Assembly (NCBI GenBank): GCA_018663505.1
Contig: JABJQG010000020.1
Location: forward strand, 1 to 64,000
DNA length: 64,000 bases
Source of the DNA: Pseudobdellovibrionaceae bacterium
GTDB taxonomy: Bacteria > Bdellovibrionota > Bdellovibrionia > Bdellovibrionales > UBA1609
Direction: 5' to 3'
The notes under the pieces are model-generated. The model saw only the letters and a program-made list of their open reading frames with translations. It was not told the origin of the DNA and ran no database searches. Every line of letters begins with the position of its first letter. Position 1 is the stretch's first letter. Below, piece by piece: positions 37,705 to 46,640 of this stretch. The position numbers were made by a program, and so were the translations under genes.

Positions 37705-39078
37705 ATGAAAAATAAAACGAATATTCTAATAGTTGAAGATAATGAAGACGTTAGAGAGCTCATCGTCTTTTTGGTAGAAAATGATTTTGAAACCTCCATA
37801 ACGGAAGCAGATAGTGGGAACAAGGCTATTGAACTGCTTAAAGAGAATACATACGATATTGTAATTAGCGATTTTAATATGCCAAATGGCAATGGAGAAA
37901 CTTTATACACCTATATCATAGAGAATAAAGTGCCCGTAAAATTTATCTTGTTAAGCACTGTTATTCCAGAAGATGTTTCCATCTTTAAAACGAATCCGGT
38001 GGATGGTTTTGCTGCTAAACCATTTTTTGAAGAAGAGCTCACTGAGCACATTACTAAGTTCATAAATGAAGTCAGCAATGAAGTGGCATCAGACAAAACC
38101 ACCCAAGAACTTTCTGGGAAATTTGTTCCAATAAAAATAGCTACCCTTAAAAGATTAAGTAAAATTGAATTCGATTTGTTTATTCAGTTGTCAAACAATA
38201 AATATATTAAAGTAGAAAAGGAAGAACACAATTTAGATTCTACAAACTTAGACCACTATCACAAAAAGGGAATGTCACACCTCTTTATTCCACATGCCGA
38301 GGCTGTGAATTTTTCCAATATATTTAAAAAAGAATTGTTAACAAAATTATATGCTACCGAAATGCCAATAACAGAAAGCTTTGAAGCTTTACAACTCACA
38401 AGTGATGTGGTTCACCAGATTTCAAGCGTTTTTGGCTTAACTGATGAGCTTAAAGATGCCGCCAACAAAAACATTCAAGTGGTTCTAAACCAAATTTCTA
38501 CTGAGCCCTTACTAAAAGATCTTATGGAGCACATTTCAAGTAATAGCGAATCTTATTTTAGTGCTCATTGCTCTCTCTTAACATATGTATGTAGCGCCAT
38601 TGCACATTCTATGGACTGGAGTAGTGATGTCACTCTCTACAAACTGACTATGGCGAGCTTCCTCCACGATATGTCATTAAGTGACACTCAGATTGAAAAC
38701 AAACAAAGTCACATATTATCCATTGCAAGAAATGAGTTTATGGATGTCTCTGACGTCATTGCAGTTAAGGAACATCCAGAAACAGGTGCCAAAACTGCCG
38801 AGAGCTGGCCTGTAATTCATCCGGATGTTGATCAAATTATCAGACAGCATCATGAGAAACCTGATGGATCTGGTTTTCCCAACGCCCTAACCTACACAAA
38901 AATTCATCCATTAGCTGCATTATTTATAATTGCTGAAACATTTGTGGATCATATTCTTTTGGACAACCCAGAAGATAAGAGCTTTGAACTCTACTTCAAA
39001 ATTCATGATGACGTGTTCACAGAGGGTGATTTTAAAAAAATATACCAAGCCTTCAAGACCCAATGGCAAAGCCAATAA
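37705..39078 (+). CDS. response regulator with variant HD-GYP domain
   Basis: Two-part signalling protein (457 aa from the chosen ATG). An N-terminal receiver holds the acidic pair in LIVEDNEDV, the phosphoacceptor Asp in ISDFNMPNGNGE and the Lys in AAKPFF. A middle region (about 130-215) is followed by an HD-GYP-like domain: FLHDMSL, KEHPETGAKTAE, and HHEKPDGSGFP in place of the usual GYP. The HD metal pair is kept but HDxGK has lost its Lys, and IAD is IAE. HD-GYP proteins degrade cyclic di-GMP; activity here is uncertain. An in-frame ATG at 37621 would add 28 residues that do not fit the receiver fold. Single gene. Confidence 0.82.
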   Translation: MKNKTNILIVEDNEDVRELIVFLVENDFETSITEADSGNKAIELLKENTYDIVISDFNMPNGNGETLYTYIIENKVPVKFILLSTVIPEDVSIFKTNPVDGFAAKPFFEEELTEHITKFINEVSNEVASDKTTQELSGKFVPIKIATLKRLSKIEFDLFIQLSNNKYIKVEKEEHNLDSTNLDHYHKKGMSHLFIPHAEAVNFSNIFKKELLTKLYATEMPITESFEALQLTSDVVHQISSVFGLTDELKDAANKNIQVVLNQISTEPLLKDLMEHISSNSESYFSAHCSLLTYVCSAIAHSMDWSSDVTLYKLTMASFLHDMSLSDTQIENKQSHILSIARNEFMDVSDVIAVKEHPETGAKTAESWPVIHPDVDQIIRQHHEKPDGSGFPNALTYTKIHPLAALFIIAETFVDHILLDNPEDKSFELYFKIHDDVFTEGDFKKIYQAFKTQWQSQ

Positions 39079-39125
39079 TAAGCCTCACTAATACAGAGAC
39101 TTGAAGGGTAAATCACAAAGCAACT

Positions 39126-42023
39126 CTACTGCTTTGATTCTGGAGTTACCTTCAAGGAAACCCGTGTTCCATTTCTAATAACTGTTACAGACAAACTCAC
39201 TCCAATTTTTGCTGACTCAAGTATATACATATAGTCATAAATGTTTTTAATCTTTTGACCAGAGAACTCAACAATAAGGTCATCTTTCTGTAGACCACCT
39301 TTGTCAGCAGGACCCCCTTTAATTACACCTGAAAGTTTCAACCCTTTTACGCCCTCAGCAGCATAATCAGGAATTGTTCCCAAGTATATTCTAAAAGAAC
39401 GTTTGCCTTTTTTTGTTTTAGCGCGTTCCACCTTTTTATAAGCAATGACTCTTTCATTTGAGGTGGCCTCGGCCAACTCTTTGACTAACACTGTGATTTT
39501 CTTCAGCCCTTTGTAGTTCAGCTTATCAGGCGTATCTCGAGGTGTATGGTAATCTGTGTGTACACCTGTAAAAAGTGACAAACCAGGAACTTTAGACAGA
39601 TAAAACGACATAGAGTCCGTAGGTAAATAAGGATCTTTTTGAAGTTTAACAGGAAGCTGCGCTCTGAAGGATGATCGCTCAATTAACTTATTCCACGAAT
39701 CTGAAGAGCCAACACCTTGCACATAAACGTGATCTTTCATACGTCCAATCATGTCCATATTTAAGTAAGCTTTGATTTTATTTTTACTAAGATAGGTATC
39801 AATATATTTCTTTGAGCCAATAACTCCAATTTCTTCAGCTGACCAAAGAGCAAAATAGACATTAGACTTCAGTTTAGATTTATTCTTAGCAAAATAATGA
39901 GCAAGCTCTAAAACCCCAGATACACCTGAGGCATTGTCATCTGCTCCGTAATGAATAAGATCTTTATCTGTAGATGTTGCCAAAGAGCTTTCAATTTTTC
40001 TACCTTCCCCTAGATGATCAGCATGAGCGCCAATCATAATACTGTCTTTAGCTCCTGGAACTTTTAACAAGGCGACAACGTTAAGGCCCTTCTTTTTTAC
40101 TGACTTTATATCAATTTTCAGCAGAGTCTCATTTTGGCTCCAGGAAATATTTTTATTTTTTCCTTCATCCACATTTTTTTGTAAATGAGCGACGTCATGA
40201 CCAAGGGTTGAAAATATTTGTTCAGCTGTTTTATGACCTAGTGAGATCACAGGAATACTTGTAGGGGCGGAGGTATCCATAGCCCGCCAACCTAAAAGAC
40301 TATTTTTAAACTTTGATTGAGGACCACTGATAAACACAACACCTTTTGCCCCTAATCTTTCTGCAGCCTTAACCTTAAATCGAGATTGTGAGTATCTGAA
40401 ATAATAACTTCTTTTTTTACCATCAATATTTTCTGGTATGGACCTAAACATAAAGACCCATTTATTTTTTACATCTACGTTTTCAAAAGAGCTATATGAT
40501 TTAAATCCTTCCCCTTCAGGAATCACTAACCCATAGCCAGCAAATGCAAATTCCTTCATTCTGAAACGTCCACTTTTAGAATAAGCCAAAGGACGCCATT
40601 GCTTTGATAATGCTAAGTCCTGCTTTGTTCCAGAAACTATTAATGATAAATTATTATCCGCTCCGAGCTGCCCACCACCATCAAAATCAAAGGGTAATAT
40701 ATAATTCTGTGATCCTTGAATAGGAGATAGCTTTAGGTCATCAAAATATTGTGAGATTTTATTTGTATAGATTTCTTCTTCTTTAGACCCTGTTAAACGT
40801 CCTTTAAGAGATGCTGATGCTAAGTATTCTACTATGGCCTTACTTTCTGAAATCTTAATTTCAGGAGAAAGCTCCTCAATATTTGGAAAACGAGGTGACA
40901 AGCCTAAGAGCTTACGGGCGAGGGTATCGTTCCAATCCGCATAAAATATTTGAGACTGACCATTGGAGGTTCTTTGAGTGGTCCAGCTCAAATGTTGACC
41001 GTCATTGGTAAATACCGGTAAACCGTCAAATCCTTTAGTAAAGGACACGCGAACAGGTTTTTTACTACCCTCACTATCAACAATATATAATTCGAAATTT
41101 CCATAGCCATGCTTATTAGTATTAAAAATTATATAATCCCCGGAAGGGTGATAAAAAGGTGCCCAAGACATATTGTTAATTTTTGTAATTTGCTTCTGCT
41201 GGCTACCATCAGTATTCATAGTAAAAATTTCAGCTGTATGTCCATGAGATGCAAAACGCCTCCAAACAATTTTTTTACCATCAGGGCTAAAAAATGGTCC
41301 ACCATCATAGCCCTTATGTGTGGTCAATCGTCTCACATCTGATCCATCAGAACGCATAATATATATGTCCATCATATAGGAAGCATTTTGCTTGAATTTT
41401 TCATTGTCCTTCTTAGAAAGCTTATCAGAATAAGCATGACGATTAGAGGCAAAAGCTATGTATTTACCGTCAGGAGAGAAGGACCCTTCAGCATCATAAC
41501 CCAGAGTCTTGGTAACATTTTTTAAATTATTTCCCTTAAGATCACCTACATATATTTCGTAGTTTTCATCATAGTCCCAAGAATACCTACGCTTCTTACC
41601 ACTCTTACGAAAATCGAGTTCCTTTTTTTGGTAAGCAATAGAATTTTTATCTTCATGTGTAGAAGAAAACATAACTTGTTTCTTGTTTGGATGGATCCAT
41701 CCACAACTTGTCTTGCCGTGACCTGGTGTCACTTTCCACGAATCACCATTTTTTAAATCCATCATATAAATCTGGTAAAAAGGATTCAATTCATCTTTTT
41801 CACTTTGATAAATCATCAAAGATCCATCCTGACTAAAGTAACCTTCCCCAGATCTTTTCCCAGTTAATATGAGTTGCCGAGCATTTTGTACAAGATCACC
41901 TTCAGCATATGCTATCTTATTCACAGCCTTATCTTGAGGTTTTTTTGAGACCTGGTTATTTGCAGATTTACCCGCACAAGACAAAACAGTAATAGACAAC
42001 AACATTAACAAAATAACTTTCAT
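39126..42023 (-). CDS. lipoprotein with TolB-like propeller, PA-M28 peptidase and PDZ domains
   Basis: Large lipoprotein peptidase (965 aa). The lipobox VLSC follows a short signal peptide. A TolB/WD40-like beta-propeller (about 45-365) has repeats of the form SPDGKYIAFASNR and SPDGKKIVWRR. Then comes a PA-like insert and an M28 zinc peptidase (about 610-840) with GAHADHLGEG, the double-Asp GADDNASGVSG, WSAEEIGVIGS, NMDMIGR and the final His in HTDYHTPRDT. A C-terminal PDZ domain (about 860-960) ends the chain. The ATG at 42023 has an AAGGAG site and starts the signal peptide; an earlier in-frame start does not. All zinc ligands appear present, so an active exo- or aminopeptidase facing the periplasm or surface is likely. 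Confidence 0.9.
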   Translation of the reverse strand: MKVILLMLLSITVLSCAGKSANNQVSKKPQDKAVNKIAYAEGDLVQNARQLILTGKRSGEGYFSQDGSLMIYQSEKDELNPFYQIYMMDLKNGDSWKVTPGHGKTSCGWIHPNKKQVMFSSTHEDKNSIAYQKKELDFRKSGKKRRYSWDYDENYEIYVGDLKGNNLKNVTKTLGYDAEGSFSPDGKYIAFASNRHAYSDKLSKKDNEKFKQNASYMMDIYIMRSDGSDVRRLTTHKGYDGGPFFSPDGKKIVWRRFASHGHTAEIFTMNTDGSQQKQITKINNMSWAPFYHPSGDYIIFNTNKHGYGNFELYIVDSEGSKKPVRVSFTKGFDGLPVFTNDGQHLSWTTQRTSNGQSQIFYADWNDTLARKLLGLSPRFPNIEELSPEIKISESKAIVEYLASASLKGRLTGSKEEEIYTNKISQYFDDLKLSPIQGSQNYILPFDFDGGGQLGADNNLSLIVSGTKQDLALSKQWRPLAYSKSGRFRMKEFAFAGYGLVIPEGEGFKSYSSFENVDVKNKWVFMFRSIPENIDGKKRSYYFRYSQSRFKVKAAERLGAKGVVFISGPQSKFKNSLLGWRAMDTSAPTSIPVISLGHKTAEQIFSTLGHDVAHLQKNVDEGKNKNISWSQNETLLKIDIKSVKKKGLNVVALLKVPGAKDSIMIGAHADHLGEGRKIESSLATSTDKDLIHYGADDNASGVSGVLELAHYFAKNKSKLKSNVYFALWSAEEIGVIGSKKYIDTYLSKNKIKAYLNMDMIGRMKDHVYVQGVGSSDSWNKLIERSSFRAQLPVKLQKDPYLPTDSMSFYLSKVPGLSLFTGVHTDYHTPRDTPDKLNYKGLKKITVLVKELAEATSNERVIAYKKVERAKTKKGKRSFRIYLGTIPDYAAEGVKGLKLSGVIKGGPADKGGLQKDDLIVEFSGQKIKNIYDYMYILESAKIGVSLSVTVIRNGTRVSLKVTPESKQ

Positions 42024-42144
42024 ATAATTCTCCTTAAATATGAGCGATGAAAATAGCAAAAATTATAGTTTATCTCCAACCATAACCCCTTGTGTTAAGC
42101 CATAGGTGAGTAAAACACCACAAACTACTAAAGAAACAGAGGAA

Positions 42145-42167
42145 GACGCTTAGCGTCGTTTGCTAAG
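42145..42167 (-). terminator. possible terminator of apt
   Basis: Two alternative small stems overlap: GACGC-TTA-GCGTC (42145-42157) and CTTAGC/GCTAAG (42149-42154 with 42162-42167). Read leftward from apt, the first is followed by TTCCTCTGTTTCTTT, a broken T-tract. Plausible but weak. Confidence 0.35.
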
Positions 42168-42202
42168 GAAAAAATAGAATCGCCCCTACAAACTCTTAAG
42201 GC

Positions 42203-42733
42203 CTAACATTTTGCTAACACATGTAGAGGAACATCTATTTTCTCACGTCCCTTTAAAGCTTCAATCTCTAAAAGTACATGTAGCCCTAAAATCTCGGCCC
42301 CAAGCTTTTTACACATATCACAAGTGGCTTTTGCAGTACCACCGGTGGCCAGTACATCATCTATAATAATAACCTTATCCCCAGGGGAAATGTCCTCTTT
42401 ATGAATTTCAAGAGTGTCAGTTCCATACTCTAAATCATAGGTGTGACTCAAGCGCTCTCGAGGCAATTTCCCAGGTTTCCTTACTAACACCAAACCCGCA
42501 TTTATATGTTGAGCAAGAGCCGCTCCCAATATAAAACCCCGAGCTTCAATGGCTACAATTTTTGAAACCTCTTCTGGTTTCTCCAATGATCGATAAAACT
42601 GCCGAGCCAAGGAAACAAAAGCTTCATGGTTTCCCAAAACAGGGGTGATGTCTTTAAATAAAATTCCAGGCTTAGGAAAATCAGGAACATCAACCATCAA
42701 CTCAATAATACTCTCTATAGACTTCAACCCCAT
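42203..42733 (-). CDS. apt: adenine phosphoribosyltransferase
   Basis: Salvages adenine to AMP with PRPP in the cytoplasm (176 aa, normal). The N-terminal FPKPGILFKDITP, the IEARGFILGAALA loop, the flexible loop RKPGKLPRE and the PRPP-binding motif VIIIDDVLATGGTA (about 125-138) are all intact. An AAGGAG site lies before the ATG, and a promoter candidate is seen further upstream. Transcribed away from the small lipoprotein gene. Confidence 0.96.
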   Translation of the reverse strand: MGLKSIESIIELMVDVPDFPKPGILFKDITPVLGNHEAFVSLARQFYRSLEKPEEVSKIVAIEARGFILGAALAQHINAGLVLVRKPGKLPRERLSHTYDLEYGTDTLEIHKEDISPGDKVIIIDDVLATGGTAKATCDMCKKLGAEILGLHVLLEIEALKGREKIDVPLHVLAKC

Positions 42734-42761
42734 CTCCTTTTAACGATTCTTAAACACAAGA

Positions 42762-42790
42762 TTTATACTGTTATTTACAACTCGGCGCAA
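42762..42790 (-). promoter_or_regulatory. candidate promoter of apt
   Basis: On the minus strand TTGCGC (42790-42785) and TATAAA (42767-42762) are separated by 17 bp, about 29 nt before the apt ATG. The -35 box is a poor match. Confidence 0.4.
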
Positions 42791-42818
42791 TACAAAATAT
42801 CTCATAAAACAATAACTA

Positions 42819-42846
42819 CTGACAGCTTAACTCTCTAATATAGAAT
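42819..42846 (+). promoter_or_regulatory. candidate promoter of the small lipoprotein gene
   Basis: CTGACA (42819-42824) and TAGAAT (42841-42846) are separated by 16 bp and lie 26 nt before the ATG. Moderate matches. Confidence 0.4.
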
Positions 42847-42872
42847 TTAAAAAAACAGCACGGAGCCTTCTT

Positions 42873-43280
42873 ATGACCAAACCCCTACTCATATTAATTC
42901 TGTTCACAATAGGTTGTTCTACAACAAAGTGTAAAACCGTAAAACACCAAAAAGAAATAGACGCTACACATGTGAATGCAGACAAACTAAAAAAGACGTT
43001 CAATGTAGATCAAAAGAAAAACAATGGAAAAGAAGAACATGTATTTATTTACAAATATGATGGAGCCTTACAGTGCGGCCTTGGTCATGCTGTTAAAGTA
43101 CAGGTCATGGAGCAAGAGCTCACTGGCATTACAGTGTATTCCAGAGAAAATAAACCCGATGGACTCATGCATGTTCAAGCCTGTGGCCAACCCACAGGTC
43201 GAGCCAATGTATACGAAGTCAGCAAAAGCAATGCCGAAAAAGCCAAATCAAGAGGCTTCCTACTCTGGAGATTTAATTAA
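42873..43280 (+). CDS. small predicted lipoprotein, unknown
   Basis: Lipoprotein of 135 aa with no family I recognise. The signal peptide LLILILFTIGC has a lipobox ending at Cys15. The mature part begins with a Lys-rich linker and then a compact region with three further cysteines (TKCK, LQCGLGHAV, QACGQPTG), with a plausible disulfide between the last two, and a final hydrophobic strand GFLLWRFN. A GGAG site precedes the ATG. Its stop codon (TAA, 43278-43280) lies within the outermost TTAA of the perfect inverted repeat that follows, so its mRNA would end in, or read into, a long hairpin. Confidence 0.62.
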   Translation: MTKPLLILILFTIGCSTTKCKTVKHQKEIDATHVNADKLKKTFNVDQKKNNGKEEHVFIYKYDGALQCGLGHAVKVQVMEQELTGITVYSRENKPDGLMHVQACGQPTGRANVYEVSKSNAEKAKSRGFLLWRFN

Positions 43281-43467
43281 GATCCTCTAATTTTATATGA
43301 ATTCCCTTGAAAGTTCAAATCAGTGAAACCTCTTTAAATAAGGCACAGCTCCTGCTTTGCTGGTATCACCCTTCTGGTGAGCGCTTCCAGCTTACCAGAG
43401 CCCTATTTAAAGAGGTTTCACTGATTTGAACTTTCAAGGGAATTCATATAAAATTAGAGGATCTTAA
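43277..43467. repeat. perfect 64-bp inverted repeat with 63-nt GC-rich loop
   Basis: Left arm 43277-43340 and right arm 43404-43467 are exact reverse complements over all 64 positions. The outermost four bases on each side are TTAA. The left one carries the stop of the small lipoprotein gene, and the right one carries the stop of lysA on the other strand. The arms are about 27% G+C, while the 63-nt spacer (43341-43403) is about 59% G+C. The spacer can fold on itself through CTGGTA/TACCAG (43360-43365 with 43393-43398) around TCACC/GGTGA (43366-43370 with 43376-43380). It could be a bidirectional terminator, or a small mobile element of MITE type with a TTAA target duplication. It contains no ORF worth calling. 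Confidence 0.9.
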
Positions 43468-44672
43468 CAACCACCCACAACAATCTCTCCAGGCAATCCA
43501 TGCATATTATAATTAGAACTCATAGAAAACCCATAAGCTCCAGCATCAAAAATTGCCATTAAATCACCTTGTTTTAATTTTTGTAAATTTCGACTATGCC
43601 CTAAAACATCAGAGGATTCACAAATTGGCCCCACAATGTCATAAAGCTCCATAGAAGAGCTTTCCGATTTAATGACTTTATCAATATTATGATGAGCCGA
43701 ATATAAACATGGCCGCATCAAATGATGCATCCCTGTGTCCAAAATAGCAAAGTTCTTATAGGGTGATTTCTTAATATATTGTATTTCAGTGAGCAGAACT
43801 CCACAGCGACCAGTAATCATACGCCCTGGTTCAGCAATAATTTGTATCTCTGGTCGGTCACTAAAAATTCCTTTAATCATTTCTCCGTACTTTTCAATAA
43901 CCTTAAAATCTACTTGCGAGTCAAAACTCTCATACTTAAAACCCAAACCACCACCCACATCAAATGTTTTCATAGGGTGTCCTTGAGAGCGAAAGTGATC
44001 AAACAAAGGTAAAGTTTTCTCCACAGCCTCTTTAAAGGAGGAAATATCATGAATCAAAGATCCAATATGCAAAGTTATGCCTTGAAGTGTGATGAAATCC
44101 TTAAACTCTTCTAAAATTTGATCTAATTCAAAGGTAAAGCTCTCATCCATCCCAAACTTGTTATCTCTGAAACCTGTACATATATAGGGGTGTGTTTCAG
44201 GACTCACGTCAGGGTTAAATCTGAAAGCCACCGTGGCGTTTTTATTCAAAGATTTAGCAATGGCACCTATGCGACTTAATTCCTGAGGAGACTCCACATT
44301 TATTTGATAAATTTGCTTCTCAATAGCGTAGGTCAATTCTACTTTTGTTTTGCCAACACCAGAAAAAATCACATCTTCTGGTGCAAAGCCACACTCAAGT
44401 GCCATGGCTATTTCACCTTGGGAAACAACATCAACACCTATTTCTAATCGAGAAAAGCTCTTAAGAATATCTTTATTACCATTAGCCTTAACTGCATAGT
44501 GGACCTTTGCCTGACTACCAAGATATTTTTTATACGCTAAAACCCGACGATTCATGTCGTCCAAATCATAAATGTAAATCGGGTGATCGTATGAAGGCAC
44601 AATATCCACAAGTGATTTAAATCCACTTTTGTTTTCTATGCCTAGTTGGTTATTTTTATATACAAATGCCAA
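43464..44672 (-). CDS. lysA: diaminopimelate decarboxylase
   Basis: PLP enzyme that turns meso-diaminopimelate into lysine, the last pathway step (402 aa). The PLP lysine is K62 in VHYAVKANGN. The HIGS stretch, GGGLGFKY (glycine loop binding the phosphate), EPGRM and the active-site GPICESSDVLG are all present. It follows lysC by 12 nt in the same leftward unit. Its stop codon lies in the right-hand TTAA of the long inverted repeat, so transcription from lysA runs into that hairpin. Confidence 0.95.
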   Translation of the reverse strand: MAFVYKNNQLGIENKSGFKSLVDIVPSYDHPIYIYDLDDMNRRVLAYKKYLGSQAKVHYAVKANGNKDILKSFSRLEIGVDVVSQGEIAMALECGFAPEDVIFSGVGKTKVELTYAIEKQIYQINVESPQELSRIGAIAKSLNKNATVAFRFNPDVSPETHPYICTGFRDNKFGMDESFTFELDQILEEFKDFITLQGITLHIGSLIHDISSFKEAVEKTLPLFDHFRSQGHPMKTFDVGGGLGFKYESFDSQVDFKVIEKYGEMIKGIFSDRPEIQIIAEPGRMITGRCGVLLTEIQYIKKSPYKNFAILDTGMHHLMRPCLYSAHHNIDKVIKSESSSMELYDIVGPICESSDVLGHSRNLQKLKQGDLMAIFDAGAYGFSMSSNYNMHGLPGEIVVGGC

Positions 44673-44684
44673 AAGCTATATCCT

Positions 44685-45911
44685 TTATTGATCCAACCCA
44701 AATTCTGTATGCAAAGCATTTGCCGCTTCTACCAAATGCTTTTTAGCAACCACAGCACTCATTTTAATTTCGGAAGTTGTCACAAGATGAATAGGTATAT
44801 TTTTAGCATACAATGTTTTAAAAAAACGAGCCGCAACACCTGTGTGATTTTTCATTCCCACACCAACGGCAGAAATTTTGGTGACTTCCTTCATAACATC
44901 TACATTGCTGGTCTCTGGCTTTAGTTTGTTGACTATTTCTAAGGCACGAGGCACATCACTCTCTGAAACCGAGAATGCCAAACGCTGTCCCTCTTCATTG
45001 TGACTTTGAGTTATAATATCCACTACTACATTTTTTTCGCTAAGTTCAAAAAATAAATCAGCCATAAACCCCTCATTCCAAGGTAATGGAAATATTTTAA
45101 TAATGGCGATGGAGGGGTCATGTGTCACAGAGGACACTACTGGTGCTTCCATTGTTTCTCCTTCAGGAACAACCCATGTTCCTTCTCTTTGTTCAAAAGT
45201 TGATCTTAAATGAATTTTTACACCAAATTTTGCAGCTAGCTCTACGCTTCGATAATGCAACACTTTGGAACCCAAAGAAGCCATCTCCATCATTTCTTCG
45301 AAGCTTAACTGTTTGAGCTCCTTTGCTTTTTTTACAATGCGTGGATCTGCAGTAAAAATTGCCGGAACATCAGTAAATATTTCACAGACTGTTGAGTTAA
45401 GAGCACTTGCAATAGCCACAGCAGTTGTGTCCGAGCCACCTCGTCCTAGAGTAGTAATGTCTTCTCCAGTTAGCCCCTGAAAACCAGCAATTATTGGAAT
45501 TTCCCCAGCATCAAGAACACTTTGAATTTTTTTTGTATCAATGCTTTGAATTCTAGCATTTGAAAATATAGCACTAGTTTTTATACCAATCTGATAAGCC
45601 AAAAGTGGTTTCGCTGAATAACCACGCTTTTCTAAAGCCATGGCAAGCAGAGATATGGACACTTGTTCCCCAGAAGCCAAAAGCATATCGTAAGCACGTC
45701 CTCTGTAGTTAGGGTTAACTTCAGAAGCCATACGAATAAGGCGGTTTGTTTCACCAGACATAGCAGATAAAACGATAATTGGTTGTTGACCAGATTCTAT
45801 ATCTTGGACAATTCGCTGAGCAACACCTTCAATTCGATCCACTGACCCTACGGAAGTTCCACCAAATTTTTTAACTACTATTGATTTTTCTCTGTGGTTT
45901 GATAAGTTCAT
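44685..45911 (-). CDS. lysC: aspartate kinase
   Basis: First enzyme of the aspartate pathway to lysine, threonine and methionine (408 aa). The kinase domain holds KKFGGTSVGS near the start, the TLGRGGSDTTAVAIA loop (about 156-170) and FTDVPAIFTADPR. Two C-terminal ACT domains (about 265-405) give allosteric control, likely by lysine and/or threonine. A GTG at 45929 would add six residues; the ATG at 45911 is closer to the usual start, and neither has a strong ribosome site. It leads the lysC-lysA unit and diverges from the MpaA-like gene. Confidence 0.94.
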   Translation of the reverse strand: MNLSNHREKSIVVKKFGGTSVGSVDRIEGVAQRIVQDIESGQQPIIVLSAMSGETNRLIRMASEVNPNYRGRAYDMLLASGEQVSISLLAMALEKRGYSAKPLLAYQIGIKTSAIFSNARIQSIDTKKIQSVLDAGEIPIIAGFQGLTGEDITTLGRGGSDTTAVAIASALNSTVCEIFTDVPAIFTADPRIVKKAKELKQLSFEEMMEMASLGSKVLHYRSVELAAKFGVKIHLRSTFEQREGTWVVPEGETMEAPVVSSVTHDPSIAIIKIFPLPWNEGFMADLFFELSEKNVVVDIITQSHNEEGQRLAFSVSESDVPRALEIVNKLKPETSNVDVMKEVTKISAVGVGMKNHTGVAARFFKTLYAKNIPIHLVTTSEIKMSAVVAKKHLVEAANALHTEFGLDQ

Positions 45912-45941
45912 TAAACATAGATCTATCACCAGAAGGTATTA

Positions 45942-46595
45942 ATGAAAAGTTTTAAATTCGGACAATCTAATTTTGGCCAGGCAATTATGGCACACAGTTT
46001 TGGCAATAAGGGCCCTAAGGTCCTTATACTTGGCGGAGTTCATGGTAATGAATGGGAGGGAGCTCTCTGTGCTCAATCCTTATTAAATCATTTTATTGAA
46101 GCTTTTACATATGATTTACAGCTCACCATAGTGCCCCATTTCAATCCTGATGGTTTATCAACTCTACAAAGGAAAAATGCTAACTCTGTAGACCTAAATC
46201 GTAACCTACCGTCTAAGGACTGGACAAATGAAGTTGCCGAGGAGAAATATTACCCTGGTAAAATAGCCTGCAGCGAACCCGAAAATAAAGCTTTAGTTAA
46301 ATGGTTAGATGATGAACAACCAAAGCTAGTGATCAGTCTACATTCTTGGAAGCCCATGCTTAATGTAAACGGTAATTGCTCCCCGGAGGCTGAAATAATT
46401 TCAGAAAAAACCGGCTATGAAATACATGAATCCATTGGTTACCCAACTCCTGGTTGCCTTGGCACCTACTGTGGTTTAGAACGTAATATGCCAACACTTA
46501 CATATGAACTTCAGAGAGATATGAAGGCTGAAGACATAGTTAATATCCACATACCTGCAATATTAGAGGCTCTAAAATCTGCAGAACAACGCTAA
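45942..46595 (+). CDS. MpaA-like M14 murein peptide amidase
   Basis: Zinc carboxypeptidase-fold enzyme (217 aa) without signal peptide, so cytoplasmic. Zinc ligands H34 and E37 lie in GGVHGNEWEG and H134 in SLHSW. R87 in VDLNRN would bind the substrate carboxylate, and E189 in TYEL is the catalytic base. NPDGL (about 68-72) and small size match MpaA, which cuts the gamma-D-Glu-mDAP bond in murein tripeptides. Its neighbours dapD, lysC and lysA make or use DAP, which supports a role in recycling it. An AGAAGG site precedes the ATG. A different gamma-glutamyl substrate cannot be excluded. Confidence 0.8.
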   Translation: MKSFKFGQSNFGQAIMAHSFGNKGPKVLILGGVHGNEWEGALCAQSLLNHFIEAFTYDLQLTIVPHFNPDGLSTLQRKNANSVDLNRNLPSKDWTNEVAEEKYYPGKIACSEPENKALVKWLDDEQPKLVISLHSWKPMLNVNGNCSPEAEIISEKTGYEIHESIGYPTPGCLGTYCGLERNMPTLTYELQRDMKAEDIVNIHIPAILEALKSAEQR

Positions 46596-46640
46596 AACAA
46601 ATAGTCTTTAAACATTTATTTATTATATAAAGGAAAAATA

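Noticed and set aside
39116-39136. CAAAGCA/TGCTTTG hairpin between the HD-GYP and M28 genes as terminator
   Set aside because: The stem overlaps the 3' coding end of the M28 gene and no T-run follows on either strand.
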